Of a stretch of 64,000 bases of DNA, positions 44,409 through 53,080 are shown piece by piece. Position numbers and translations under genes: made by a program. Where the stretch lies: assembly GCA_001028815.1 (NCBI GenBank), contig LDJB01000001.1, forward strand, positions 639,634 to 703,633, in the 5' to 3' direction. Positions within the stretch are counted from its first letter, which is position 1. Each line of letters begins with the position of its first letter. Below the pieces are notes generated by a model. It searched no databases. It saw nothing but the letters and a program-made list of their open reading frames with translations, and had not been told where the DNA came from. Source of the DNA: Peptococcaceae bacterium 1109. GTDB lineage: Bacteria; Bacillota; Limnochordia; Darwinibacteriales; Darwinibacteriaceae.

Positions 44409-44600
44409 ATGGCCAGAAGGTGCATTATCTGCGACAAGGGCACAGTGACCGGAAACAACCGCAGCCACGCTGAGAACAAAACTCGCCGCACATGGAAACC
44501 GAATCTGCAAAAAGTCCGGGTGATTGTCAAAGGCAGCCCACGTCGCGCATATGTGTGTACCACTTGCTTGAAAAGCGGAAGGGCACAGCGGGCGATCTAA
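44409..44600 (+). CDS. rpmB: 50S ribosomal protein L28
   Basis: 63 residues: MARRCIICDKGTVTGNNRSH, NKTRRTWKPNLQKVRV, and CTTCLKSGRAQRAI. Both cysteine pairs are kept, so this is the zinc-binding form. A single-gene unit with promoter and terminator, opposite to its neighbours, as in Bacillus. Confidence 0.97.
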   Translation: MARRCIICDKGTVTGNNRSHAENKTRRTWKPNLQKVRVIVKGSPRRAYVCTTCLKSGRAQRAI

Positions 44601-44638
44601 CCTACCTAGCAGTTTATTGTGACAACATATCAGAGAGC

Positions 44639-44668
44639 AACCCCAGGCGAACCTGGGGTTATTTTTTT
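44639..44668 (+). terminator. Rho-independent terminator of rpmB
   Basis: AACCCCAGG-CGAA-CCTGGGGTT stem-loop followed by a seven-T run. The stop codon of convergent thiN lies in its distal arm. Confidence 0.92.
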
Positions 44669-45297
44669 GGCACTACCACAAGGAGTATACCTGTGGAGCA
44701 CGCTATTTCTATGCTCTCTGAGACAGTTTTATTACTGATGCCCAAGGTTGAGCCCTTGTGCAGGGAAGCGTTGCACAAGGGGTAGTACAAGCCCTTGGTA
44801 GTGACGCCATCGCACCTTTCGGAAAGGGGAATAAGAGAGACTGTCTTCCCCACTCCTGACGTAAGGGCGAGCTTGCCCGTAAGGGTCATCAGGCGGGCAT
44901 TTCCAGTGAGGATTTCCCCTGTGATGCCCTCCTGGGCAAGGCGGTACAACAGATCCAAGTTTGCCAGGGAATGGTCGAGGCGGTTTCCCCACACTCCCAC
45001 CATGGTAATATGGGTAACGCCTCGCGCGAGGGCCGCGTCGATTGCCAGCTCGCCATCGGTTTTATCCTTCTCTACTGGGAAGCGCAAGAACTCCACGCTG
45101 TGTTCTCGGCACCAGGCCTCCACATCTCCCGTGGATGAATCGAGGTCCCCTACCACTAGATGGGGCATGATGCCCCACCTTTGCGCATGCTGCAGACCGC
45201 CATCTGCGCAGATCACTATGGATTGGGACACTTCCGGCGCCTTGTCCGGGATATCCTCCCCTGCGCCGATAATCAAGGCCTTATTGGCCAGGTTCAA
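44659..45297 (-). CDS. thiN: Thiamine pyrophosphokinase ThiN
   Basis: 212 residues from TTG 45297, 7 bases after AAGGAGG. Motifs ICADGGLQHAQRWGI, VVGDLDSSTGDV and HITMVGVWGNRLDHSLANL are typical. Converts thiamine to TPP with ATP. Overlaps the end of thiT by 17 bases, so uptake and activation are co-translated under one TPP riboswitch. Confidence 0.96.
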   Translation of the reverse strand: MNLANKALIIGAGEDIPDKAPEVSQSIVICADGGLQHAQRWGIMPHLVVGDLDSSTGDVEAWCREHSVEFLRFPVEKDKTDGELAIDAALARGVTHITMVGVWGNRLDHSLANLDLLYRLAQEGITGEILTGNARLMTLTGKLALTSGVGKTVSLIPLSERCDGVTTKGLYYPLCNASLHKGSTLGISNKTVSESIEIACSTGILLVVVPKK

Positions 45298-45799
45298 AAA
45301 TATCCCTCCTTACCCTCAAGAGGTACAGGATTGCCCCAACCAAGACCGCCTCCGGCAAGAGGTACGACCCGTTGTAGAGCAGTGAGTACAAAAGAACAGG
45401 GGTCCCCTCTGGGGCATAGTCAGCGAAGAACACTACTCCTGAAATCACATGTACCATGTACCGCGAGATCGTACCCACTGTTACTCCTGTTAGGATATCC
45501 TTTTTGAAAAACCCGGCTATCCCTAGTACCGCAAAGGGAATTGGATAGTCCAAGAGAACTTGGACGGGATGGACGAAAAAGGGGTCGGTGATCAGCTTCA
45601 ACAGCCCGTAGAGCAAACCTCCCACCAAGCCTACTTTTCCTCCCCGGCGAAAGGCTAGTAGGAAGATGGGCAGCATGTCCAAGCCAATGGAGCCCCCTTG
45701 GGGCAACCTAATTAGGCGGATCATGGACAGTGCCAAGGCTGCCCCCACCAACACTGCGGTCTCCACCATGATGACAATGTCTGTGCTTTGCTTTCTCAT
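45281..45799 (-). CDS. thiT: Thiamine transporter substrate-binding component ThiT (ECF family)
   Basis: Start at ATG 45799 (MRKQSTDIVIMVETA), with GGGAGG upstream and just after the riboswitch terminator; 172 residues. About six membrane helices. Family motif residues are seen in SIGLDMLPIFLLAFRRGGKVG and YTPDPFF-like ITDPFFVHPVQVLLDYP, where ThiT binds thiamine. Works with a shared ECF module (EcfA, A', T) encoded elsewhere. Confidence 0.93.
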   Translation of the reverse strand: MRKQSTDIVIMVETAVLVGAALALSMIRLIRLPQGGSIGLDMLPIFLLAFRRGGKVGLVGGLLYGLLKLITDPFFVHPVQVLLDYPIPFAVLGIAGFFKKDILTGVTVGTISRYMVHVISGVVFFADYAPEGTPVLLYSLLYNGSYLLPEAVLVGAILYLLRVRRDIFEPGQ

Positions 45800-45814
45800 A
45801 GGATCCCCTCCCAC

Positions 45815-45945
45815 AAAAAATGGCTGTGGAAACAAGTTCCACAGCCTGCAAAAGCCATCCGCTTCCCTACGCTGGCATTACCCAACAGGTTCAAAGGGTC
45901 AGGACTCAACCTATCTCAGCCTTACGGCACCCCTAGCGGAACTCG
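45815..45945 (-). promoter_or_regulatory. TPP riboswitch with terminator expression platform
   Basis: Minus strand shows the THI-box core: GGGGTGCC, GGCTGAGATA, CCCTTTGAACCTG and TAATGCCAGCGTAGGGAAG, closed by TCCGC/GCGGA (aptamer about 45859-45945). A 10-bp hairpin GGCTGTGGAA/TTCCACAGCC with TTTTTT (45815-45846) follows, directly before the thiT ribosome binding site. TPP binding is expected to favour termination and shut off thiT-thiN. Confidence 0.97.
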
Positions 45946-45971
45946 TCACCACTATTCAATTAGGCAAATTT

Positions 45972-46000
45972 ATTATACCCGTATCTTGGAAAGAAGGCAA
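45972..46000 (-). promoter_or_regulatory. Sigma-A promoter for the TPP riboswitch-thiT-thiN operon
   Basis: TTGCCT (45995-46000), 17-base spacer, TATAAT (45972-45977). The -35 box abuts the U-tract of the upstream ncRNA terminator. Confidence 0.88.
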
Positions 46001-46028
46001 GAAAAATCGGCACCCGAGAGGGGTGCCG
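46001..46028 (-). terminator. Rho-independent terminator of the orphan RNA
   Basis: CGGCACCC and GGGTGCCG arms around a short loop followed by ATTTTTC on the minus strand. Confidence 0.85.
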
Positions 46029-46250
46029 GGAGGTGCAGCGGCGGGAGGCCGTCGTTCAGATAGCTCATCACAAGGGGAAAAGGGTTTTAGGTAGTTACTT
46101 GTTACGCGCCCAAGGGAGTCGTTTTTATTTTTGATCGAGATTGTTTGCCTGAGATCACAAGGTACTTACATCCCGAGTGCAGTCAAGACCTAAACACGCA
46201 AGGAACTTCGCCTATCGCCCCCCTTCTATGTAGACTTGCCTCCCGCCTGT
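46001..46250 (-). ncRNA. Orphan structured RNA, 6S-like candidate
   Basis: A 250-base stretch without an ORF has its own promoter and terminator. The predicted 5' end begins near 46248 and carries GGCGGGAGGC (46238-46247), which pairs perfectly with GCCTCCCGCC (46040-46049) to close the molecule. Further nested pairs (AAGGGG with CCCCTT, GTTTAGGT with ACCTAAA, CTTG with CAAG) give a long rod with bulges. It ends at the hairpin CGGCACCC/GGGTGCCG plus ATTTTTC (46001-46028). About 200 nt between closing arms, rod shape and autonomy resemble 6S RNA, which binds RNA polymerase, but I cannot confirm the family by sequence alone. SRP RNA, RNase P RNA and tmRNA signatures are absent. Confidence 0.65.
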
Positions 46251-46254
46251 CTTA

Positions 46255-46283
46255 AGTATAGGCAAAATTGTCAGACTTGTCAA
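46255..46283 (-). promoter_or_regulatory. Strong sigma-A promoter of the orphan RNA
   Basis: TTGACA (46278-46283), 17-base spacer, TATACT (46255-46260), downstream of the rpe terminator; nothing but the structured RNA lies behind it. Confidence 0.9.
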
Positions 46284-46314
46284 CAGCCCAAGAGTACTTT
46301 TGCGATAATTTGTT

Positions 46315-46340
46315 TTAAAAAAGGGGAGGTTACTCCCCTT
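46315..46340 (-). terminator. Rho-independent terminator after rpe
   Basis: AAGGGGAG/CTCCCCTT stem then TTTTTT. The rpe stop codon TAA is in the loop. It ends the long rlmN-to-rpe operon. Confidence 0.9.
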
Positions 46341-46983
46341 GGGTGCGCATGGTGTTGATGTAAGCCTCTGGATCGGCGCTTTTGAAGATGGCTGAGCCTG
46401 CCACTAAAATGTCTACGCCCGCTTCCACCAGTTCTCGGGCGTTGGCACTGGTCACTCCCCCATCCACCTGAATCTTGATAGGATATCCTTGACAGAGCTC
46501 CCGGCAGGCACGAATCTTATCGAGCATGGCAGGGATGAAAGGCTGGCCGCCGTAGCCTGGGTTGACGGTCATGATAAGGACCAGGTCCAAATCTGCCAGT
46601 ATGTATTCTAAACCTGTGAGGGGCGTGTGGGGGTTTAGGGCTACCCCAGCCCCTACCCCTAGCTCCCGGATATAGCTCAAGGTTCGCTGGAGGTGGGTGA
46701 CGGCCTCATAGTGGACGGTGATGTACGCAGGTTTGAGTTCGGCAAAACTAGGAATAAACCGATCCGGTTCTTCCACCATGAGGTGGACATCGAGGGGGAT
46801 ACTCGAGGCGCGCTTCACTGCTTGGGCAACAGGCATCCCATAGCTTATATTCGGCACAAAGTGGCCGTCCATCACATCAAAGTGGATGAGGTCTGCCCCC
46901 TTCACCCGGGCGAGTTCCTCTCCCAAGCGGGCAAGATCCGCTGACAGAATTGAGGGTGCAATCAAAGGCCTGATCTTTTCCAC
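46330..46983 (-). CDS. rpe: Ribulose-phosphate 3-epimerase
   Basis: 217 residues, TIM barrel. Motifs LIHFDVMDGHFVPNISYG, VHLMVEEPDRFI, MTVNPGYGGQPFIP and IQVDGGVTSANARELVEAG hold the metal and acid/base residues. Pentose phosphate pathway. Follows rsgA by 11 bases. Confidence 0.97.
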   Translation of the reverse strand: MEKIRPLIAPSILSADLARLGEELARVKGADLIHFDVMDGHFVPNISYGMPVAQAVKRASSIPLDVHLMVEEPDRFIPSFAELKPAYITVHYEAVTHLQRTLSYIRELGVGAGVALNPHTPLTGLEYILADLDLVLIMTVNPGYGGQPFIPAMLDKIRACRELCQGYPIKIQVDGGVTSANARELVEAGVDILVAGSAIFKSADPEAYINTMRTQGE

Positions 46984-46994
46984 TTCCTTTCAAG

Positions 46995-47867
46995 TTAGTA
47001 CCGCTGATTTGCCTCGATTTCGTTGAGGAAAATCAGGTAATGGCTGTAGCGGGAAGGGGCAATCTTCCCTACCGCGGCAGCCTCTTTCACTCCGCAGCGG
47101 GGTTCATCCCTGTGGCGGCAGCTCCTAAACTGGCAGTCATCTACATAGGCTGCGAACTCCGGGAACAAGTGCTGCAGCTCTTCTGGTTCCCCCTCGGCCA
47201 TGTCCAAGCGGGAGAAACCAGGGGTATCAGCGATTAGGCCCCCGGAAGATAGGGGCAAAAGGCTCACGCTGCGGGTGGTGTGCCGCCCTCTTCCTAGCTT
47301 GTCGCTTATGTCACCTGTTTTCAGGGCATAGCCTGGCTCCAATGCGTTAATCAGTGACGACTTCCCTACGCCGCTTGGCCCTGCCAAGGTGCTCACCCGT
47401 CCTGCAAGCTTCTCTTGGATTTCCCCAAGGCCTGTCCCAGACTTAGCGCTGGCCAAGATCACTGGATAGCCCGTTTTGCGGTAGAGTTCTTGCAGTGCTT
47501 GTGCCCCTGCCGGGTCAGCATCGCACTTATTGATTACAACCACCGCTTCGAGGCCAGCAAGTTCAGCATGTACTAGGATGCGGTCTAGTAGGATGAGATC
47601 AGGGTCAGGGTTCGCAGCGGCCATCACCACTAAGACCTGCTCCACATTGGCAATGGGCGGGCGCGGGAGGAACGTAGTGCGGGGCAAGATTTCTTCCACA
47701 ACACCTTCCTGTGCATTCGTCCGGCTGACCTTTACCCGGTCGCCTACGAGCACTCTTTCCCCTTCCAGGCGCAGCCTGCCTCTGAGCCGGCAGGTGATGG
47801 TATCCTGCCCTTCAGTGAGTACCTCGTAAAAGCCGCCCATGCCCTGGATAATAATCCCTTTCTCCAT
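46995..47867 (-). CDS. rsgA: Ribosome small subunit-dependent GTPase RsgA
   Basis: 290 residues. OB domain (1-70), permuted GTPase with NKCD, GPSGVGKSSLINAL and DTPGFSRLDMAE, and a C-terminal zinc finger (CQFRSCRHRDEPRCGVKEA). Checks late 30S assembly. Starts 3 bases after prkC, the same pairing as in Bacillus. Confidence 0.97.
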   Translation of the reverse strand: MEKGIIIQGMGGFYEVLTEGQDTITCRLRGRLRLEGERVLVGDRVKVSRTNAQEGVVEEILPRTTFLPRPPIANVEQVLVVMAAANPDPDLILLDRILVHAELAGLEAVVVINKCDADPAGAQALQELYRKTGYPVILASAKSGTGLGEIQEKLAGRVSTLAGPSGVGKSSLINALEPGYALKTGDISDKLGRGRHTTRSVSLLPLSSGGLIADTPGFSRLDMAEGEPEELQHLFPEFAAYVDDCQFRSCRHRDEPRCGVKEAAAVGKIAPSRYSHYLIFLNEIEANQRY

Positions 47868-47870
47868 AAA

Positions 47871-49805
47871 CTACTCCTTAAACAGCCTGTTTTCAAACAT
47901 CCGGCCGCCAATGTAGACTTGGAGCACTGCACCATCGCCCCGGCCTTGGATGATGCGCTCGACTCGCTCCCCGCCGGGATGTGTTTCTCTGTATACCTCT
48001 CTGGCGCCAAAGTCATCGATAACCAAGATGGTTACTTCTTGAGGCGGACCCTCAGGCACGGTGATCTGAACCCGCAAGCTGGTCCACTGATCTTGCGGGG
48101 GCTGCTGCTGTGACTCAGCCTGGGGAGTGCTTGGCACCCGCACTGGCTGTCTGGGGGCTCCTTGGGAATAGACGAAGTCGATGGGCCAACCCACTTCTAC
48201 TCGCTCTCCAGGGGAGGGGTTCTGTTCAATGACTTGCCCTTCGCTGTACTCCGTACTGTACTCCTGCCACAAGTTACCTACGGTGAGCCCGTGGGCTGCA
48301 AGGCTTCCCTGCACATCCCTGAGCATCTGGCCGCGGAAATCAGGCACAACCACATAGGGGAGCACTTCTTGCCCGCGGTTGATAACCAGATCCACTGGAG
48401 TGCCCATCTCCACTGTGATGCCTGGCTCAGGGTGCTGTTCCACAACGGCGTTAACGGGAGACTCTGGGTCAAACACTTCCCGCTCCTCCCCTAAGACAAA
48501 CCCTGCCTGTGTCAGGGCTAGGCGCGCTTCCCGGGGAGTCATGCCTGAGACATCAGGCACCTCTAGAATCTGCCGTCCCATGCTGATCCGGACTTCGATG
48601 GGCCGGCCTTGCTTAACCATTCGGCCAGCTACCGGCTCTTGGGTCACGATGTGCCCTGCGGGGATGTTGTTGTCGTAGACTTCTTGTTCCACGCTGAGCA
48701 AAAGCCCAGCGGCCTGCAGAAGCCGCTCTGCCTCCGCAGTGCTTAAGCCTACAATAGCTGGCACCTGTACATCTTCTCCGAAGAGGATCATGGGCACAAT
48801 CTTCATCATGCCCCAGCCAAACCCGATCAGTAAAGCTAGTACCAGAATAATAGTCCCACCACGGCGGGGTTTGGCCTTCTTTCTCCTCCTGCCCTTGCCT
48901 TTTTTGCCTGCCACCTCATCAACCTCCTTGTCTGGTGCATCTATTGCTTCGAGCACCACCGTGTGCTCTTGAAGACTATCTGCATCTAGTTCCCGCTCGA
49001 TTCTCTGGAGGGCACGCGCCACTTCATCTGCATCCTGGGGACGCTGGCTGGGTTCCTTGGCCATCAGCTGCATCACCAGCTGTTCCAAGCTGCGGTTTAG
49101 TTCTGGCAGGTGCTGACGGAGGGGAACAGGGTTCTCCTGAATCTGCTTTAGCGCGATGGCAATGGGGGTATCCCCTCGGAAAGGCTGCCTGCCAGTGAGC
49201 ATCTCGTACATTACTACTCCCAGGGAATAAAGGTCGCTAGAACTGGTCACATTCACACCCCGGGCTTGCTCTGGGGAGAAGTAGTGTACCGATCCTAGCA
49301 CTACCCCAGTTTGGGTAAGGTTTGCAGCAGACATGGCTTGGGCGATACCGAAGTCTGTAACTTTTACTTGCCCTTCCTGGGTGATGAGGATGTTGTGGGG
49401 TTTGATGTCTCGGTGGACAATGCCGTGCTGATGGGCGTGGGAAAGGGCCCTGGCAATCTGCAGGGACACGCTCACTACAAAGTGTTCCGAAAGGGCACCT
49501 TTTTCGCGGATGACAGCACTGAGGTTTTCCCCTTGAACATATTCCATCACAATGAAGTGGGCTGTGTCGGTTTGACCCACATCGTAGATGTTCACCACAT
49601 TGGGATGGGATAGGCTAGCCGCGGATTGGGCCTCCCGGCGAAAGCGCTCCACAAACTCCATGTCCGTGGAAAATTGGTCTCTAAGCACCTTTACAGCAAC
49701 GATGCGGTTCAGCAGGGTGTCCTTGGCTCGATAGACCAAGGCCATCCCCCCGTCGCCCACTTTTTCTAAGATCTCATAGCGGTTAACTAACTTCTCACCA
49801 ATCAT
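47871..49805 (-). CDS. prkC: Ser/Thr protein kinase with PASTA repeats (PrkC/PknB)
   Basis: Start at ATG 49805 (MIGEKLVNRYEILEKVGDGG), after AAGGTGA; 644 residues. Kinase domain with GDGGMALVY, VAVKVL, HRDIKPHNILI, DFGIAQ; one membrane helix near residue 325 (IILVLALLIGFGWGM); three extracellular PASTA repeats (each ending near a IEVRIS, VDLVINRG and IDFVYSQG strand), then a C-terminal beta-rich tail. Senses peptidoglycan fragments or lipid II and phosphorylates division and stationary-phase proteins. B. subtilis PrkC also has three PASTA repeats and triggers spore germination. Confidence 0.96.
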   Translation of the reverse strand: MIGEKLVNRYEILEKVGDGGMALVYRAKDTLLNRIVAVKVLRDQFSTDMEFVERFRREAQSAASLSHPNVVNIYDVGQTDTAHFIVMEYVQGENLSAVIREKGALSEHFVVSVSLQIARALSHAHQHGIVHRDIKPHNILITQEGQVKVTDFGIAQAMSAANLTQTGVVLGSVHYFSPEQARGVNVTSSSDLYSLGVVMYEMLTGRQPFRGDTPIAIALKQIQENPVPLRQHLPELNRSLEQLVMQLMAKEPSQRPQDADEVARALQRIERELDADSLQEHTVVLEAIDAPDKEVDEVAGKKGKGRRRKKAKPRRGGTIILVLALLIGFGWGMMKIVPMILFGEDVQVPAIVGLSTAEAERLLQAAGLLLSVEQEVYDNNIPAGHIVTQEPVAGRMVKQGRPIEVRISMGRQILEVPDVSGMTPREARLALTQAGFVLGEEREVFDPESPVNAVVEQHPEPGITVEMGTPVDLVINRGQEVLPYVVVPDFRGQMLRDVQGSLAAHGLTVGNLWQEYSTEYSEGQVIEQNPSPGERVEVGWPIDFVYSQGAPRQPVRVPSTPQAESQQQPPQDQWTSLRVQITVPEGPPQEVTILVIDDFGAREVYRETHPGGERVERIIQGRGDGAVLQVYIGGRMFENRLFKE

Positions 49806-49822
49806 GGCAGTCACCTTTCAAT

Positions 49823-51154
49823 TCACATGCCTTGGGGCGTGCAGGCTGCCAAGGCTGCCTGCAGTACTGCGCCGCCTAAGGGCGCTGCAGTTTGGGAAGC
49901 TATGCCCCCGTGTTCCAGGACCACTACAACCGCAACCTCCGGATCGTAAGCAGGGGCAAAGCCCACAAACCAGCTGTGGTCCTGTCCTGCCCCAGTCTGA
50001 GCCGTGCCAGTTTTCCCCGCTGTAGGAATCCCTGGCAAGGCTGCCTCCCGGGCTGTGCCCCGTTCCACTGCTAAGACCATTCCATCTCTGACAGCGGCCG
50101 CGGCCCATTCAGGGATTACCTGGGTGTATGCCGCGGGCAGCTGCACTCGAGGCAACCGCCAGCCCCCCCGAACCTCCTGGACGAGGAGCGGCCGCATCAG
50201 CTTCCCCCCATTGGCGATGGCGGACACGGCTGAGGCCATTTGCAGGGGGGTGACCAAGAGATCCCCATGGCCGATGCCGATCTGCCCCCATCCGTAGTCT
50301 GATTGCTCGGGAGAGGGCAGGCGCCCCCGACTCATAGGTAGGGGCAAGGGCGGAATCTCCCCAAGGCCGAACTGGCTGAGGGCAGTGAGAAGCTTAGGGC
50401 CTAGTTCCGCGGCTAACAGCGCGAAAACCACGTTAGATGAATGGGCCAAGGCTTCCAAGGTTGTGATCCTGCCCAAGGCTTGGCCTTGGAAGTTCTTTAT
50501 CGCGCGGCCCTCAAGTTCCACTGCGCCCCGATCCACCCAGGGCTGCTCAGGGTAAGCAGCCCGCTCAGCGAAGGCAGCGCCTAATACCAAGGGCTTAATG
50601 GCAGAACCAGGGGGATATTGGCCCTGAACTGCCCGGTTTACAAAAGGACTTCGCTCATCTTGCAGATAATCTGACCAGCTCTCATCGAGGCGGTTGCCGT
50701 CCACGTACGGATAAGACACGAGGGCTAGGACCGCGCCTGTCTTGGGGTCCATAGCCACAGCGGCACCGACCTTTCCTGCCATGAGCTCTTCCATATGCTT
50801 TTGCAGGGGCAAGGCGATAGTGGTACGCACAGTCTGGCCTTGGCTTAGGCTGGAATTATACGCCTTTTCCAGCCCTGTCATGCCATAGCGCTGGTGGAAG
50901 TACCCGGTGATATGGCTTACAGACGGGCTGGCGTACACCCTGCGATACCCCACATCAGTGCTCACACTTTCCGCGAGGGGCTTCCCGTCCCTGTCCACGA
51001 TGGCTCCCCTCGGCTGGCGGAACACAGCGTAGCCCGTGGGATTTAGGGGATGGCCCTCTAGGTCCGCGATGGCCTGCCAGTACACCAAACCCCCGATGAG
51101 CAGAGCATAAGTGCACAAGATGAATAGGAAGCTTTTCCTGAAAAGTGCCTTCAC
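49823..51154 (-). CDS. Class B penicillin-binding protein (transpeptidase)
   Basis: Start at GTG 51154, overlapping the FtsW/RodA TGA as GTGA; 443 residues. One N-terminal membrane helix (FLFILCTYALLIGGLVYW), a short dimerisation part (PRGAIVDRDGKPLAES), and the transpeptidase with PPGSAIKPL (SxxK), SSN, and GKTGTAQ. No PASTA domain. It pairs with the adjacent glycosyltransferase as in PbpA-RodA pairs of actinobacteria and clostridia; a sporulation role is possible but not shown. Confidence 0.94.
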   Translation of the reverse strand: MKALFRKSFLFILCTYALLIGGLVYWQAIADLEGHPLNPTGYAVFRQPRGAIVDRDGKPLAESVSTDVGYRRVYASPSVSHITGYFHQRYGMTGLEKAYNSSLSQGQTVRTTIALPLQKHMEELMAGKVGAAVAMDPKTGAVLALVSYPYVDGNRLDESWSDYLQDERSPFVNRAVQGQYPPGSAIKPLVLGAAFAERAAYPEQPWVDRGAVELEGRAIKNFQGQALGRITTLEALAHSSNVVFALLAAELGPKLLTALSQFGLGEIPPLPLPMSRGRLPSPEQSDYGWGQIGIGHGDLLVTPLQMASAVSAIANGGKLMRPLLVQEVRGGWRLPRVQLPAAYTQVIPEWAAAAVRDGMVLAVERGTAREAALPGIPTAGKTGTAQTGAGQDHSWFVGFAPAYDPEVAVVVVLEHGGIASQTAAPLGGAVLQAALAACTPQGM

Positions 51155-52353
51155 TTCCCCCTCACCCTTCCTGTACTTGCCAGGATGCCCAGCATCCACA
51201 TATGGGCCGCCAGGGAACTGGAGCCGTAGCTGAGCAAGGGTAAAGTCATCCCGGTAAGGGGGAGCAAGCGCAGGATTCCCCCTACCACCAGGAACACTTG
51301 TGCCGAGAAAAGCAGGACTATTCCTAAAGCGGTGGATTGCTCCACCGGATCAGTGCTTCGGCTCGCGAGCCTCAGCCCGATAAAAGCGATGATAAGGTAC
51401 AGGCTTATCACCGACACTGTTCCAACTAATCCCAATTCTTCACCGATAAGGGCAAAAATAAAGTCGGTGTGCACCTCAGGGATTAATTCGCCTGCGCCGG
51501 CACCAATCCCTTTTCCCAGCACTTTCCCGTTGTTGAGGGCGAAAAGGCCTTGCAGGATCTGGTAACCTGCCCCCTCTGCGTGTTCCCAAGGGCTGATCCA
51601 AGCAGCGGCCCTGGTGCGCAGATGGGGAAACAGAAGCAGCGCCCCGGTAAATCCAGAAATTGTGAGCACGCCGTAGGCAGCCAGAAGCTTCCACGAACCA
51701 ACTATGAGGCTGGATAAAGCGCAGTATACCAGAAACACCAGCAGTGCAGGCCCCAGGTCCCGTTGCACCGCGAGGAGCATAAACACGCTGCCCAGAAACA
51801 GGAGCAACGGCCCCCAATAGGCTGCCCCTGCCCAACCCTGCTTGAGGGTCAGAAGGGGCCGGTTTTCCACGAGGTAGCGGGCAATAAACAGCACCAGCAG
51901 CACCTTTGCAAACTCCACCGGTTGAAAGCGGATGGGGCCCACAGCCAGCCAGGCCTTGGCCCCGCCAGACCACTGGCCAAAGATCAATGTAAGGGCGAGG
52001 AGTGCGGCAGCACTTACCCCAAAGACGTACTTAGCCCTGCTCGTGGCCCAGTTTCCCGCGAACCCGATGCAATATGCCCCCAGGCCAACCATGGCCCCGG
52101 TGAACATGTGCGCTGCCCACTCAGCCCGCAAGCGGTAGAGGAAAACCCACCCTAAACCTACTAACAACGCCGCAGGCAACAGCAGGGTATGTGTGCCGCC
52201 CCACTGCCGGGAAAGGAGGGCTAGCCCTGCAAACCCGCCCCAAATGGCCAGAAGCTGCCACCACAGGGCAAGGTTTTGACGTTGGCTTAGGGCTGCTAGG
52301 GCAAGCCCAAGCCATCCTGCAAGTTCTATCCACGGGAGAATCCAGCGGCGCAA
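51151..52353 (-). CDS. SEDS-family peptidoglycan glycosyltransferase (FtsW/RodA-like)
   Basis: 400 residues with about ten membrane helices. Conserved SEDS pieces: GGAKAWLAVGPIRFQPVEFAK (the catalytic Asp region is somewhat altered), QRDLGPALLVFLVY, and ALIGEELGLVGTVSVISLY, SYGSSSLAAHMWMLGIL at the end. Polymerises lipid II together with the class B PBP that follows by overlap. Whether it is FtsW or RodA cannot be told from this alone. Confidence 0.92.
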   Translation of the reverse strand: MRRWILPWIELAGWLGLALAALSQRQNLALWWQLLAIWGGFAGLALLSRQWGGTHTLLLPAALLVGLGWVFLYRLRAEWAAHMFTGAMVGLGAYCIGFAGNWATSRAKYVFGVSAAALLALTLIFGQWSGGAKAWLAVGPIRFQPVEFAKVLLVLFIARYLVENRPLLTLKQGWAGAAYWGPLLLFLGSVFMLLAVQRDLGPALLVFLVYCALSSLIVGSWKLLAAYGVLTISGFTGALLLFPHLRTRAAAWISPWEHAEGAGYQILQGLFALNNGKVLGKGIGAGAGELIPEVHTDFIFALIGEELGLVGTVSVISLYLIIAFIGLRLASRSTDPVEQSTALGIVLLFSAQVFLVVGGILRLLPLTGMTLPLLSYGSSSLAAHMWMLGILASTGRVRGK

Positions 52354-52364
52354 TTCTCTGCCTC

Positions 52365-53069
52365 CTAAGGCACCTGGGCGACTATTACTGTAATATTATC
52401 TCGGCCTCCCAGGGCGTTGGCTAGGGCAACTAGCTCTTGGGCCGTTTCTTGCGGAGGCGACTTGGCGATGTGTTCCTTGATCTGTTCATCACTGAGCACA
52501 TCGGTTAAGCCATCGGTACAGATGAGGAGGCGGGCTCCAGAGGGTAGGAGCAGGCGGTGGAGTTCTACTTCCACTCGGCCAATGCCCAGTGCTTGAGAGA
52601 GGACGTGGCGCTGCGGGTGCAGCACTGCCTCTTCCGGTGAGAGGGTGCCTTGCCGGGTGAGCTCACCGACGACTGAATGGTCATTGGTAATGCGGTAAAG
52701 GTCCCCGTCAGCATAGTAATAGGCGCGGCTATCCCCCACATGCCCCACAGTCACGTCCGCCCCTTCCTCCACCAAGCGGCACAGGGCCATGGTGATGGTA
52801 GTGCCCATGCCCTGCATGGCAGGGTCACTTGAGGATGCTTGCGCAATCTCAGCATGTGCCCTCAAAATGGCCTCCTTGACCTCTTCCAGGGGATGCTCAA
52901 ACTGGAAGGGAAAACGGCGAATGGCCTCCACAGCCATGGCTGATGCCACCTCTCCCGCTTGATGCCCTCCCATACCATCGCAGACAACTAAGAGGCCCTT
53001 GTCTGTCCAAAAGGCATCCTCGTTAGTCTGGCGTACCCTGCCGATACTTGTTTCCGCCCCCACGTTCAT
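52365..53069 (-). CDS. stp: PP2C-type Ser/Thr protein phosphatase (Stp/PrpC)
   Basis: Start at ATG 53069 (MNVGAETSIGRVRQTNEDAF) after GGGGTG; 234 residues. Metal-binding Asp residues in RQTNEDAF, VVCDGMGGHQAGEVAS, HVGDSRAYYY, LLICTDGLTD and GGRDNITVIV. Reverses PrkC phosphorylation; the pair is always adjacent in Bacillota though here two cell-wall genes sit between. Confidence 0.96.
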   Translation of the reverse strand: MNVGAETSIGRVRQTNEDAFWTDKGLLVVCDGMGGHQAGEVASAMAVEAIRRFPFQFEHPLEEVKEAILRAHAEIAQASSSDPAMQGMGTTITMALCRLVEEGADVTVGHVGDSRAYYYADGDLYRITNDHSVVGELTRQGTLSPEEAVLHPQRHVLSQALGIGRVEVELHRLLLPSGARLLICTDGLTDVLSDEQIKEHIAKSPPQETAQELVALANALGGRDNITVIVAQVP

Positions 53070-53080
53070 CCTCAACACCC

